Source: Akkermansiaceae bacterium (GTDB taxonomy: Bacteria > Verrucomicrobiota > Verrucomicrobiia > Verrucomicrobiales > Akkermansiaceae). Taken from it: a DNA stretch of 64,000 nt. The notes under the pieces were generated by a model. That model saw nothing but the letters and a program-made list of their open reading frames with translations. It was not told where the DNA came from and made no database searches. Location of the stretch: positions 154,717-218,716 of the forward strand of contig CAJIZY010000003.1 of NCBI GenBank assembly GCA_905181965.1. The letters run 5' to 3'. A program made the translations under genes and the position numbers. Shown piece after piece: positions 38,201 through 48,068 of this stretch (the stretch's first letter is position 1; every line of letters begins with the position of its first letter).

Positions 38201-39649
38201 ATGAAAAAAAATCTGTCTCCGCTGCTTTTCTTTTTCTTTGGGCACCTGATCCCAGTCATGGGGGAGGAGAAAATGAACATCCTATTTATCGCCGCAGATG
38301 ATATGAACTGTGATCTCGAGGTTTACGGCAAATCCCAAGTGAAAACTCCAAATCTAAAGCGGCTCGCCGCGATGGGAATCCGCTTCGATAATGCTCATTG
38401 CCAACAACCACTTTGCGGCCCAAGCCGTGCCAGCCTGATGACAGGCCTTCGTCCCGACACCTTAAATCTCCACACGCTAAAACATGAGTTACGCCTCAAG
38501 AATCCTAATGTCGTAACCCTAGGGCAACTTTTCAAAAACAATGGATACTTTTCCTATCGATCGGGAAAAATTTATCACTACGGGAATCCCAGCATGATCG
38601 GGACCGATGCCAACGATGACCCCGCCACATGGACGGAGCGCTCCAATCCTGCCGGAATCGACAAAACTCGTGAAAGCGAAATCATCAACTTCGGCCCGAA
38701 CAAAGGCCTCGGAATCTCGATGGCGGTGTGGGATCCCATTAGCAAGGACGAAGAACACACCGATGGGATGGTCGCGAGCGATGTGATTGCCCAGATCGAA
38801 AAGCATAAAGATAAGCCTTTCTTTCTTGCTGCTGGATTTTTCAATCCACACTGCCCCTATGTCGCTCCAAAAAAATACTTCGATATGTATCCTCTGGAGG
38901 AAATCACCATTCCTGATTTGGACGAGGCCAAGAGGGATTTAGAAGATGTTCCGCCAATGGCCTATATGAGAGACTCAAGAAGTTGGCCCTACTACTTTCC
39001 AAATATCACGGTCGATGAGGCACGGCGTTGCAAACAAGCCTACTATGCCTGCAATACCTTTATCGATGCGCAGATCGGCCGCCTTCTCGATGCTCTTGAA
39101 AAGCACGACCTCATGAAGAAAACCATTATAGTTTTCTGGTCAGACCATGGATATTTTCTTGGGGAAAAGGGGCTCTGGTATAAGCGCAAAGCATTTGAAC
39201 GATCTACCCGTATGCCGATGCTCATCGCGGCTCCTGGTTTCACCCGCGGGAAGGCATCCCCAAAACCAGTTGAACTTCTCGACCTCTATCCGACCCTCGC
39301 AGATCTTTGCGGATTGGAGCCGCCCAAGAACTTGGAAGGGGCGTCCTTGCGCCCCTTACTCAATAATCCTTCCGATCCAAGCTGGAAAAAACCAGCCGTC
39401 ACCCAAATTTGGCATCGCCACAATGCGTGGGGATACTCCCTACGCACCGAGCGATACCGATATACAGAATGGCTGCGAGGCAAAGCTGGGCGCGAATTAT
39501 ATGATCATAGCGTCGATCAAGGGGAGGTGACAAATCTGGCAGAAAACCCGAAATATAAAAAATTAGTGGCTGACCTTTCTTCTCAGTTAAAACCCTTCTT
39601 CCAACTTCCCAAGGAGAAGCGTTTGGCTCCTCCAAAAAAGAAAAAATGA
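38201..39649 (+). CDS. Sulfatase, iduronate-2-sulfatase-like
   Basis: The 482-residue protein has a signal peptide (about 1-21) and the sulfatase N-terminal metal site FIAADDMN (D33-D34). The maturation motif is C72-GPSR, whose cysteine would be converted to formylglycine, with ASLMTGLRPDT following. FWSDHGYFLGEKGLW supplies further metal and sulfate-binding residues. The NCDLEVYG and RPDT pattern and the EKHDLMKKTIIVFWSDHG block resemble iduronate-2-sulfatase-like members. It should hydrolyse a sulfate ester on a polysaccharide. It ends in ATGA, where its stop overlaps the start of a phosphoesterase gene, so the two are translationally coupled. No formylglycine-generating enzyme is in the window. 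Confidence 0.92.
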   Translation: MKKNLSPLLFFFFGHLIPVMGEEKMNILFIAADDMNCDLEVYGKSQVKTPNLKRLAAMGIRFDNAHCQQPLCGPSRASLMTGLRPDTLNLHTLKHELRLKNPNVVTLGQLFKNNGYFSYRSGKIYHYGNPSMIGTDANDDPATWTERSNPAGIDKTRESEIINFGPNKGLGISMAVWDPISKDEEHTDGMVASDVIAQIEKHKDKPFFLAAGFFNPHCPYVAPKKYFDMYPLEEITIPDLDEAKRDLEDVPPMAYMRDSRSWPYYFPNITVDEARRCKQAYYACNTFIDAQIGRLLDALEKHDLMKKTIIVFWSDHGYFLGEKGLWYKRKAFERSTRMPMLIAAPGFTRGKASPKPVELLDLYPTLADLCGLEPPKNLEGASLRPLLNNPSDPSWKKPAVTQIWHRHNAWGYSLRTERYRYTEWLRGKAGRELYDHSVDQGEVTNLAENPKYKKLVADLSSQLKPFFQLPKEKRLAPPKKKK

Positions 39650-40728
39650 ACAAAGTGAAATCCTATCTTGTTTTTGCTATTCTTCAGATTATCGCAAATG
39701 TATCAGCAGCCGAAAAATACAGCTTCTTGGTCGTAGGAGATCCACAATACCTCGCCGAAAAATCGCACTCTCCTAAGCGGCTAGATCCATATTCAGAAAC
39801 GGCAAACAGTCGCGCAATCGCACTCCTGAAAAGTTTTTCTGGTCGGTCAATTCCAGAGGATCATGGAGGGGGGGAAGTCAGTGGAAAAATTCTCGGACTC
39901 ATTAATACCGGAGACCTAATTGATAGCGCAGACAAAAACGGCGCGAATTACCCGGCCATGCAAAAATTTGAGTGGGAGCGCTACAAGGCTGACTACGGAC
40001 TCACGGGGAAGGATGGCTTAATTCCATTTCCGGTCTATGAGGTCCATGGAAACCATGACGGGCCGCAGGGAGATACCTTTATTGTCGCAGATATAATTGA
40101 ACGGAACCGAAAACGTCCAGGAATCGTCAACCGCTCCGACAACGGGTTGCACTACTCATGGAATTGGGGACCGCTTCATTGTATCAATCTTGGCATATTC
40201 GCTGGGGAAGGCGGTAAGCGCCGAAATGACCACCACTATGCCCCGCGCTCCAGCCTAGAATTTCTGCGTGAAGATCTTGCTCGGGAGGTTGGCAAGAGCG
40301 GCCGACCAGTCATCATTTCGTTTCACTTGCACCCAAATTGCCCCGAATACGACTGGCCGAAAGAAGACCTGGAGGCTTTTTGGAAAGCAATCAAAGCCTT
40401 TAACGTCTTGGCCTTATTCCACGGCCACACTCACGGTTCGCCACCCAACAGGATAATGTGGGATGGCCAACAATTCTCAAGTAAGCTGGCAGAAGGAATT
40501 GAGGTGTTCAACCCCGATGATATAGGCGCCGCAAAAACGGATCCTAAGACCCCCGGGCAGGGCGTTGGATTATTACATGGTTTCCTGTATGTCGAATTAA
40601 TCGATAAGAAAGGCACCAAGGAAGATCGCTTGATCGTAAGGAGCTACGCAACGCGTGATAACTGGCAGAGCCACGACTGGCACACAACCTGGAATCGAAA
40701 TATCAAAATCCCAGACAGAAAAAATTGA
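39646..40728 (+). CDS. Secreted metallophosphoesterase (calcineurin-like)
   Basis: The 360-residue protein has a signal peptide (about 1-22) and the calcineurin-type metal motifs in order: VGDPQY, NTGDLID, GNHDG, SFHLHPN and HGHTHG, so the two-metal phosphoesterase centre is complete. The first ATG overlaps the sulfatase stop by four bases. It could remove phosphate from a polysaccharide, a lipid or a nucleotide; the tail contains WHTTWNRN, a motif seen in some secreted members. Coupling with the sulfatase and closeness to a sialidase-like gene suggest it processes the same substituted glycan, but that is inference. Confidence 0.85.
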   Translation: MNKVKSYLVFAILQIIANVSAAEKYSFLVVGDPQYLAEKSHSPKRLDPYSETANSRAIALLKSFSGRSIPEDHGGGEVSGKILGLINTGDLIDSADKNGANYPAMQKFEWERYKADYGLTGKDGLIPFPVYEVHGNHDGPQGDTFIVADIIERNRKRPGIVNRSDNGLHYSWNWGPLHCINLGIFAGEGGKRRNDHHYAPRSSLEFLREDLAREVGKSGRPVIISFHLHPNCPEYDWPKEDLEAFWKAIKAFNVLALFHGHTHGSPPNRIMWDGQQFSSKLAEGIEVFNPDDIGAAKTDPKTPGQGVGLLHGFLYVELIDKKGTKEDRLIVRSYATRDNWQSHDWHTTWNRNIKIPDRKN

Positions 40729-40840
40729 TCCAATTAAAGGTCACTGAAAATGGTGTCCTTTAATATCTCTCCGTCAAAAGTAATCTCCAAGCAGCCGAAA
40801 TCATCGGGTATTTCTGACTTAAAAGTGTATTTTTAAATCA

Positions 40841-41998
40841 ATGATGAACTTAGTACGCTCCCATATCAGTATTTTTTTATCCCTGCTCGGGTTGTCGACT
40901 TCATGCCTCGGTAACGATCCCCTTGCCCCATTTCTGAGTGCTCCGGTCTTTGAAACTCAGCGCCTATTCAAAGATCAACGCTACCCAAATGTAGTCGTCA
41001 CAACCCAAGGAACAGTCCTGGTGGTTTGGGGCAATGATGGCGTGGTCGTACGCAGAAGCGAGGACGGCGGTAAGACTTGGGGTTCCGCCATCTCAGTTTC
41101 AAAAAAGGGATACCATGGTGGAGGAACTACGGTCGATACCACCTCCGGCGATATCCTCGTCTTTGTAGAGAAACGGCAACCACCAGCCCCGCTCAAGATC
41201 TACCGCAGTCAAGACGATGGTATGTCGTGGCAGATTCAAAAAACAACAATTGAGAAAGACCAGAATGGGAATACGCCTTCCATGCACATGAACGAACACG
41301 GTATCACGCTCCGCCACGGACGCTACCGTGGACGGCTCATTCGGCCGTCACGCTATTATGGTCCCAAGGGCGGCGAAGCGGAATGGCCCCAGCAATACAC
41401 AAATGCTATTTATAGTGACGACGGCGGAAGAAGCTGGAAGACCAGCAAGCCATTTCCTGAAAATGGAACGGGCGAGGCTGCTCTAGTCGAGCTCACCGAC
41501 GGGCGCATCTACTACAACTCACGTGTCCACTGGTCCAAACGACCACGTAACAAACGACGGCGAGAGGCATGGAGCGACGATGGCGGAGTCACGTGGGAAA
41601 AGTGGAAGATCATCGATGCCTTGCCCGATGGGGATCAGGGGCGGACCTATGGCTGCATGGGAGGGCTGACTCGGCTGCCGGCGAAAGATCGCGACATCCT
41701 GATCTTCAGCAACCTCGACACCGACGCCCAACACCGCGAACGAGTCACCGTTTGGGCGAGTTTTGATGGCGGGAAAACCTGGCCTATTAAACGATTAATC
41801 GACGCCGGACGCAGCGGATATTCGTCGCTCACAGTGGGCCGACCCAACACCCCAAGTGCCGGGTTGATTTATCTGCACTATGAATACGACCCAATTAAGG
41901 GCGCTTATATCTCCCGATTCAATTTAGCTTGGATCCTTGGCGGCCAAAAAACCGGAGACGGGACGGTCCCAAGGACACTGACCGAAGTTGTTAAATGA
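40841..41998 (+). CDS. Sialidase-like beta-propeller (exo-alpha-sialidase family, GH33-related)
   Basis: The 385-residue protein has a signal segment at about 5-25. Five Asp-box repeats mark the propeller: SEDGGKTW (73-80), SQDDGMSW (123-130), SDDGGRSW (192-199), SDDGGVTW (245-252) and a last FDGGKTW. Conserved arginine positions of the active site appear as QRYPN and in ILRPSRYYG-like segments, though the canonical RIP motif is not present. It may release sialic acid or another acidic sugar; many sialidase-like proteins in PVC bacteria act on other glycans. It is 112 bases after the phosphoesterase and 112 before the second DUF1592 gene on the same strand. Confidence 0.82.
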   Translation: MMNLVRSHISIFLSLLGLSTSCLGNDPLAPFLSAPVFETQRLFKDQRYPNVVVTTQGTVLVVWGNDGVVVRRSEDGGKTWGSAISVSKKGYHGGGTTVDTTSGDILVFVEKRQPPAPLKIYRSQDDGMSWQIQKTTIEKDQNGNTPSMHMNEHGITLRHGRYRGRLIRPSRYYGPKGGEAEWPQQYTNAIYSDDGGRSWKTSKPFPENGTGEAALVELTDGRIYYNSRVHWSKRPRNKRRREAWSDDGGVTWEKWKIIDALPDGDQGRTYGCMGGLTRLPAKDRDILIFSNLDTDAQHRERVTVWASFDGGKTWPIKRLIDAGRSGYSSLTVGRPNTPSAGLIYLHYEYDPIKGAYISRFNLAWILGGQKTGDGTVPRTLTEVVK

Positions 41999-42110
41999 CG
42001 CGAAAGGATCGCCGGTGTATTTTCGTAACATATTGAATGTCTTCGGGGTTGGAGACGTTACTTCGTCAGCACTTCTGACTCCTCACCGCCTCCAGATCTA
42101 ATCCAAAAAA

Positions 42111-44012
42111 ATGGCTAAACTGTATTTTTCGGTTTCGAGTTTTGGCGCTTTTTGGCGGCCTGCTTTTTTATCATGCCTCTTTACCCTGATTTCTACGGCG
42201 GCAACGGTCAAAGCGAGTGAAACAAGTCATTCGCTATCGGGCATTAACAGCAAACATCTCGGTCTTTTAGCCACCCACTGCGCGTCTTGCCACAACGAGA
42301 AGAAGAGCAAAGGAAAATTCCGAATTGATAAACTTAGCCTCACCATTCAAACGACAGCCGATGCGGAACGATGGCAAAAGGTGCTCAATGCCCTTAATGC
42401 TGGCGAGATGCCACCAGAAGATGAAGAGCAAGTCCCACCTTTGGAGAAAGCAGACCTAGTAGACGACCTAGGGTTAGCAATGGTGACTTTGCGAAAGAAA
42501 ATGAGCGATCGCCATGGGGAAATCGCCATGAGCCGCCTTAATCGCCGCGAATACCGTAACACCCTCCGCGAATTACTTGGCGTCGAAATTAATGTCAGCC
42601 AATTACCCGCAGATCATGGTCTTGGTAACTATGACACTTCCGGCAGCAGCCTCTACATTTCAAGTAACCAAATTGAATCGTATTTGGAATTAGGACGCGA
42701 GGCAGTAGAGGAAGCAATCGACCGTTACCTTGCACGCGGAGTTGCCGTCAACCACCGGCACGAAGGCGAAGAGCTGACCAAAAAATACCGGGCACATTTC
42801 AAAAAATGGGATACCTCAACAAAATGGCGAAGTGAACTCGCAAAAGCAGGGTCCCAAACAGTGAATAAAAAAATCTATGAATCACTAAAAAAGAAACATC
42901 CGACCCGGCAAGATAAACATCTTCCCTTCTATCTCCACTTTGATGAGATATCAGGGGCACCTCCAGTCCCCAGTGACGACGCCTTTCGTTTTTTCGATAA
43001 TCCCACTCGGGTCGATCAATTTATCGGCGCTTCCGCACCCAATCATTCTTATCTCAAAAGATACCTGAATCTGCCAAAAATTGAGCAAGGTGCCTTCATC
43101 ACGATACCGACCATTCATCCAAATCAATTGCCCACAGGGTATATCGAATACCATCTCCCCCCGGGTTGGCCCCCCGGGAAATACAAAGTGAGATTTCGCG
43201 CTGCACGCGCGGACAATGCACCAGAGGACCGTCGCTTTCTGGAATTTGGACTACGCGTGCGTAACGTTGACTTACTGAGTGCTCATGAGGTAACCGGAAC
43301 CATGGAGGACCCCCAAATAATCGAGACTTCATTAGAAATCACGCGCAAGCATTCTCTAGGCGAAAACCGTGACGAGAGGCAAATTTATCTCCGCGAAAAA
43401 GGGATGCATCATCAATTCCACTATCCGCGCAGAGTATTTGCGGAGACTAAAAAACGGAACGGATATGGCCCCGAATATGTCTTTTGGATCGACTGGCTAG
43501 AGGTTGAACGTGTCACTACAGAAGACCACTCGCTTCCCGAAGGCATGCAAGCAGTGGTCCAGCTGTTAAATAGCGAGAAGTTGGTTGAAGAGCGTTCTGA
43601 GGAGGGTCTCTTTATCCATCAAACAGGCGGAATTAAGGCTCAACGGATCCGTATCATTAACCCAGATGCCGGTGACAACGACTTCCTCCACCTTCGTGAA
43701 GTACAAGTAATGAGTGAAGGTAAGAATATCGCACTAGAGGGAACTGCCTCACAGAGTTCCACCCACGGTAATGAAAATGAACGGGGCGCAAAAAGTGCAA
43801 TCGATGGAGACATGACGAGTATCAATCACACTTCGAATATTACTAACTCCGGAGAATGGTGGGAGGTCGATCTTGGCCGCGAAGTGTTAATCGATGAAGT
43901 CCGTATTTACATTACCTTAGATATGTTTTTTGAACTCTCAAAAATTACACCTTGCAAAGAACTACTTTCATCAAAAGATAAGGAAAAAACTATCCAAGAA
44001 CCGCCGAACTAG
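42111..44012 (+). CDS. DUF1592-family diheme cytochrome-like protein copy 2, N-terminal part (frameshifted)
   Basis: The protein starts with a signal peptide and the PSCyt1 cytochrome CASCH (57-61), with LNAGEMPPEDEEQ, then DUF1587 (RLNRREYRNTLRELLGVE) and a middle domain. Unlike the other two copies it carries an F5/8 type C (discoidin) module near 535-610 (LREVQVMSEGKNIALEG, SSTHGNENERGAKSAIDGD, GEWWEVDLGREVLIDEVRIY), likely a carbohydrate-binding addition. The frame then stops at 44012. One base appears lost between 43982 and 44012 (near 44001), because the next phase continues AELAACFKEFSAQAF into the rest of the family. The restored gene, 42111-45256, has 1048 residues. Confidence 0.85.
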   Translation: MAKLYFSVSSFGAFWRPAFLSCLFTLISTAATVKASETSHSLSGINSKHLGLLATHCASCHNEKKSKGKFRIDKLSLTIQTTADAERWQKVLNALNAGEMPPEDEEQVPPLEKADLVDDLGLAMVTLRKKMSDRHGEIAMSRLNRREYRNTLRELLGVEINVSQLPADHGLGNYDTSGSSLYISSNQIESYLELGREAVEEAIDRYLARGVAVNHRHEGEELTKKYRAHFKKWDTSTKWRSELAKAGSQTVNKKIYESLKKKHPTRQDKHLPFYLHFDEISGAPPVPSDDAFRFFDNPTRVDQFIGASAPNHSYLKRYLNLPKIEQGAFITIPTIHPNQLPTGYIEYHLPPGWPPGKYKVRFRAARADNAPEDRRFLEFGLRVRNVDLLSAHEVTGTMEDPQIIETSLEITRKHSLGENRDERQIYLREKGMHHQFHYPRRVFAETKKRNGYGPEYVFWIDWLEVERVTTEDHSLPEGMQAVVQLLNSEKLVEERSEEGLFIHQTGGIKAQRIRIINPDAGDNDFLHLREVQVMSEGKNIALEGTASQSSTHGNENERGAKSAIDGDMTSINHTSNITNSGEWWEVDLGREVLIDEVRIYITLDMFFELSKITPCKELLSSKDKEKTIQEPPN

Positions 44013-44152
44013 CCGCTTGCTTCAAAGAATTCTCAGCCCAAGCATTTCGGGGAGAACAGGCAGACCAAAGCTTTATCGATCGCCTTTTAAACTATTACCA
44101 TAAGAAACGGAAAATCGATGGACTCAAACATCGAGAGGCCCTCACCAGCACC

Positions 44153-45256
44153 TTGGCGATCGTCTTGAGCTCCCCAATGTTTCTCTACAAGTCCGAGTCC
44201 TCTTTGCAGGACCAACAAATAATCAACCAGCAAGAACTCGCCCAACGACTCTCTTATTTTCTGTGGAGCGCCCCAGCCGACGCAGCCCTCATCAAGCTGG
44301 CAAACGCCGGCAAACTATCCGACTCTCGAGTTCTCCGCCAACAAACCAACCGACTCCTTGATGACGCACGGTCTACTGCAATGATCCACGGTCTTGTTCA
44401 TCAGTGGCTAGATATGGAGCGCCTCGATTTCTTTAATGTAAATCTGATCAAACATCGAACCTACGATAATAGCGTAAAGATGGCAGTTCGTGAAGAAGTG
44501 TACGAAACCTCATCTTTTCTTCTCAAAGAGAATCGCAGTATTACGGAGTTGTTGTCAGCTGACTATGTGGTCATCAATAACCTTCTGGCCCAATTCTATG
44601 GGATCCCTGACGTCGAAGGCGATCACTTCCGAAAGGTGGCCCTTCCTAATAAATCGCCACGCGGCGGCTTACTAGGCATGGCAGCAATTCATCTGATGGG
44701 TGGAAATGGCGACGAATCGAGTCCGGTTGAACGCGGGGCCTGGGTCCTTCGAAAACTCCTCCATCAACCACCTCCCCCTGCTCCCGCCAATGTTCCCAAT
44801 CTAGCCAGACTTTCAGATAAAGTTCTCACGACGCGAGATCGCTTAAGGGCTCACCAGGAACTCCCGCAATGCGCCAGCTGTCATCGCAAAATCGATCCAA
44901 TCGGATTTGGTCTGGAAAATTTCGACGCGGTTGGTTTATGGCGAACCGAAAACAGCTACGAAACTTCAGGTAAAGACCAAGAAAAGAAAACTTGGAAGAT
45001 TGATCCCAGCGGTCAAATTCATAAAGGACCAACTTTCTCAGATTACTTTGATCTGCGTGATCACATCGCCAGCCAAAAGGATGCCTTTGCCAACAGCTTC
45101 ACTTCAGCTGTAATCGAATATGGGATGGGGCGATCCATCGGTTTTAGTGACCAAGCAATTATCAACGAGATCGTTAAACAATCGAAAGACAAGAATTACA
45201 CCTTCCGCTCCTTCTTCCACGCCTTGATGCAACACGATAACTTCAAACTAAAGTAG
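44153..45256 (+). CDS. DUF1592-family copy 2, C-terminal part (frameshifted)
   Basis: This frame is open from 43982; a TTG at 44153 is only the first possible start and is not believed. It contains DUF1592 (ELAQRLSYFLWSAPADAAL), RGGLLGMAAIHLMGG, DUF1588 with CASCH at about residues 240-244 counted from 44153 (HRKIDPIGFGLENFDAVGLW) and DUF1585 (IEYGMGRSIGFSDQ). It is the second half of the gene at 42111, placed out of phase by a single missing base. The DUF1552 partner starts 4 bases after its stop. Both heme motifs survive across the two pieces, arguing for a sequence error rather than long-standing decay. Confidence 0.85.
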   Translation: MAIVLSSPMFLYKSESSLQDQQIINQQELAQRLSYFLWSAPADAALIKLANAGKLSDSRVLRQQTNRLLDDARSTAMIHGLVHQWLDMERLDFFNVNLIKHRTYDNSVKMAVREEVYETSSFLLKENRSITELLSADYVVINNLLAQFYGIPDVEGDHFRKVALPNKSPRGGLLGMAAIHLMGGNGDESSPVERGAWVLRKLLHQPPPPAPANVPNLARLSDKVLTTRDRLRAHQELPQCASCHRKIDPIGFGLENFDAVGLWRTENSYETSGKDQEKKTWKIDPSGQIHKGPTFSDYFDLRDHIASQKDAFANSFTSAVIEYGMGRSIGFSDQAIINEIVKQSKDKNYTFRSFFHALMQHDNFKLK

Positions 45257-45260
45257 TCTT

Positions 45261-46550
45261 ATGAATCATCCGATGGGCCGACGCCCTTTCCTCCGATCTG
45301 CAGCCGGATTCCTAGCTCTTCCAGCGTTAGATCTTTTCGCCGAAAATCGCCCTCGTCAGACCAAGGCTCCGGCCAAGCGGATGGTCTTTCTTAGCTTTGG
45401 TTGGGGTGTCACCGAGGAAAGTTGGTATCCGGATATCACCAAACCGGGCGACGCTTACAAAATGCCGACTGGCCTCGCTCCCCTTGAGCGCCATCGTCAA
45501 GATTTCTCCATCGTGCAAGGACTATGGCACAAGTATAGTCTCTTCAACGATGCCGGACATTCTGGCAGCACATTCTGGCTCACTGGTGCCAATCGATTTG
45601 CGCAACCGGGCGTAAGCTTCGCCAATACCATTTCTGTCGATCAGGTAGCAGCCCAAGAATTCGGCAAACACACGCGCTTTAATTCCATCCAGGTCAATGG
45701 CGGCGGAAACGTCAACGGTGATGGTCACGGTCCTGGGCTATCAATGTCATGGGACTCGAAAGGCAAACCATTAGGCGGCCAAAATCATCCGGTCCAATTA
45801 TATCGTCATTTGTTTTCTGGTAGTAATATCCCACTTGAGCAAGTGCAGCAGCGATTATCCGAGAAACGCAGTGTGCTAGACACGATGATGGGGAACGCCA
45901 AACAACTTGAGAAAAAATTAGGGCACACCGATAAAGACAAACTGGACGAGTACTTTGAAAGCATTCGGAAACTTGAAAACCGAATCGCTAAGGAAGAAGC
46001 CTGGCTCAACGTCCCTCGGCCCAAAGCACCCATCTCCGAACCCAAAGTGAACAATGGCCGTGAACTTGTCGAAGCCACCTACGACCTGATGGTCTTAGCC
46101 ATGCAAACAGACAGCACCCGGATCATGACCTTCCGTCAACCAGTCCAAAGTTTGCTCAACAGCGAAAACATCGCCGTCGGCGGTCACGACATCAGTCACT
46201 ACCACGGGAATTCCGAGAAGATGCATGCTTCTAAACAGCGGGATCTTGTCCAGAGCGAACTACTGGCCGGCTTTATCGATCGACTCAAAAAAACGAAAGA
46301 AGCAGATGGCTCCAGCCTGTTCGATCACCTCTCCCTTGTCTACGGCAGCAACCTCAGAACCAGTCATTCGGTGGACAACTGCCCAACCCTCGTTGCTGGA
46401 GGCGCATCAGGAATCAAGCTTGGACACAACCATGTTATGGAAAATGAGACTCCGTTGAATAATCTTTGGTTGTCATTACTCAATCAACTCGACGTCGTGA
46501 CAAAGAAGCATGGTGACAGCACCGGGGTCCTTGAAAAGATTATGGTCTAG
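45261..46550 (+). CDS. DUF1552 protein, copy 2
   Basis: The 429-residue protein begins MNHPMGRRPFLRSAAGFLALPAL, a Tat-type export signal, and matches DUF1552 along its length: FLSFGWGVTEESWYPD, GHSGSTFWLTGANR, ISVDQVAAQEFGKHTRFNS, the helix KDKLDEYFESIRKLENRI, GNSEKMHASKQ, ADGSSLFDHLSLVYGSNL and the C-terminal NNLWLSLLNQLDV. It starts 4 bases after the DUF1592 copy 2 stop. It converges with a leftward sulfatase operon, its stop 52 bases from that of the last sulfatase, with no obvious terminator hairpin between them. Function unknown; pairing with the cytochrome is the only firm clue. Confidence 0.9.
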   Translation: MNHPMGRRPFLRSAAGFLALPALDLFAENRPRQTKAPAKRMVFLSFGWGVTEESWYPDITKPGDAYKMPTGLAPLERHRQDFSIVQGLWHKYSLFNDAGHSGSTFWLTGANRFAQPGVSFANTISVDQVAAQEFGKHTRFNSIQVNGGGNVNGDGHGPGLSMSWDSKGKPLGGQNHPVQLYRHLFSGSNIPLEQVQQRLSEKRSVLDTMMGNAKQLEKKLGHTDKDKLDEYFESIRKLENRIAKEEAWLNVPRPKAPISEPKVNNGRELVEATYDLMVLAMQTDSTRIMTFRQPVQSLLNSENIAVGGHDISHYHGNSEKMHASKQRDLVQSELLAGFIDRLKKTKEADGSSLFDHLSLVYGSNLRTSHSVDNCPTLVAGGASGIKLGHNHVMENETPLNNLWLSLLNQLDVVTKKHGDSTGVLEKIMV

Positions 46551-46601
46551 TATCTCATTACTGGTTGGCTGACTCCTTCAGCGTTCGTATTTTTTTCTGC
46601 T

Positions 46602-48068
46602 CTAATAAGACCCATTGGTCCCAAACATCTTCTCCTTGGAAGCGCGAGGACGCCGACGCACTGAGTGATCTGGAGCTCCCGTAATCCGATCAAATTCATC
46701 AGGAGTTCGCTTTGAAGGAAGGTAGTCGTTTGTCCTTTTGAATTGCATTTTAAGAACCGCTTTCAATTCTAAGAGGATTTTCTCATTTGCTTCGTTCGAG
46801 GCCAAGTTGACAAGTTCAAAGGGATCGTTTTTGAGGTCATAAAGTTCGAACTCAGCACGAGGTTTGCTGAGACAACGACCTTGGGCAGGAGTAAGTTTAT
46901 TTTCCTTTTTTAACCTCTGGATGGCGGTCCAAGTGGGACTCCTCCCGGCATCCGCCGATGGAGTATTAGGAAGATCGGGGTAGGTATTGTGAATGAGCTT
47001 CCAGCCTTGGTTCGCAACTGCCCGGCCATGATCCTCGAAATCGTGCCAGTGATCTTCAGAAAAAGCATACTTGCGGGTGATCTTCTGAGCGTCTTTCAAG
47101 ATAGGTAGGAAGCTCGTCCCTTCGAATGATTCCAGTGACTTTAAACCCGTGATTTCAAGAAATGAGGGAGCGATATCGACCGATGACACGAGGCTTTTCG
47201 TTTTCTGTCCCGGCTTGATTTGAGCAGGCCACTTTACAATCCACGGAGTCCGAATACCCCCATCATAGAGGGTCGTCTTATCTCCCGGAAAAGGACGCCC
47301 ATTATCACTGATAAAAACAATCATGGTATTCTCGCTCACCCCCTGCTTTTCCAGTTCAGTAACCACTTTCCCCACGTATTGATCGAGGCGCCCGATCTCA
47401 TCATAGTAGAGTCGGAAATCTTCTCTAACCTCCGGAGTATCAGGCATGTAGGGTGGAATCTGAATATCAGACTTTTTGTGCGGGATCTTCAGAGCCCCAT
47501 CTTCGTAGGCCCGATGCGGATCCAGAGCCGCCAACCAGAGGAAGAATGGTTTGTCCTTGGGGCGATTTTCCAAGGTCGACACCCAAGCCTCGCATCCACT
47601 TGGCGACTTTGCGACCATCTTGCCCGGTTTGGCATCGGTCCCAGATGGGAGAATGAACCCGGCGGTTGATGCTTCGAAAACGTCATCAAAGCGATTTTTC
47701 ACGGACTCGCCGAGGTGCCACTTCCCTGCCGCTGCTGTGTAATAACCAGCAGCCTTTAGCTGCTCCACAAATGTCACCGACTCTTTTGGCAACGGCCAGT
47801 GCAGTTGCTCGGCACCAGTATTATGGGGATAGCGACCTGTGATAATGCTCGCTCGACTTGGGCTACAGGAATTCGCAGTCAGATAGGCGTGCTGGAAAGT
47901 TATCCCTGACTTCGCCAGAGCGTCAATATTGGGCGTCTTAATCGAAGGATGCCCATAGACCCCGCAATCATCCCAGTTCATGTCATCCGCAATGATAAGA
48001 ACAAGGTTCGGCTTTTCGCCAGCCACCAAGGGGAGGCAGATTACAAACAAAGAGATAATGAATTTCAT
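46602..48068 (-). CDS. Sulfatase, heparan N-sulfatase (SGSH)-like
   Basis: The 488-residue protein has a signal peptide (about 1-17), metal site LIIADDMNWDD, and the C68-SPSR maturation motif in SCSPSRASIITGRYPHNTGAEQLH, which closely resembles N-sulfoglucosamine sulfohydrolases. Further metal ligands lie in VFISDNGRPFPGDKTTLYDGG. It could desulfate a glucosamine-like or other sulfated sugar; the true substrate in this organism is unknown. It is the last gene of a leftward sulfatase run: its ATG overlaps the TGA of the upstream sulfatase by four bases. The C-terminus RRPRASKEKMFGTNGSY is a basic tail outside the domain. Confidence 0.92.
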   Translation of the reverse strand: MKFIISLFVICLPLVAGEKPNLVLIIADDMNWDDCGVYGHPSIKTPNIDALAKSGITFQHAYLTANSCSPSRASIITGRYPHNTGAEQLHWPLPKESVTFVEQLKAAGYYTAAAGKWHLGESVKNRFDDVFEASTAGFILPSGTDAKPGKMVAKSPSGCEAWVSTLENRPKDKPFFLWLAALDPHRAYEDGALKIPHKKSDIQIPPYMPDTPEVREDFRLYYDEIGRLDQYVGKVVTELEKQGVSENTMIVFISDNGRPFPGDKTTLYDGGIRTPWIVKWPAQIKPGQKTKSLVSSVDIAPSFLEITGLKSLESFEGTSFLPILKDAQKITRKYAFSEDHWHDFEDHGRAVANQGWKLIHNTYPDLPNTPSADAGRSPTWTAIQRLKKENKLTPAQGRCLSKPRAEFELYDLKNDPFELVNLASNEANEKILLELKAVLKMQFKRTNDYLPSKRTPDEFDRITGAPDHSVRRRPRASKEKMFGTNGSY

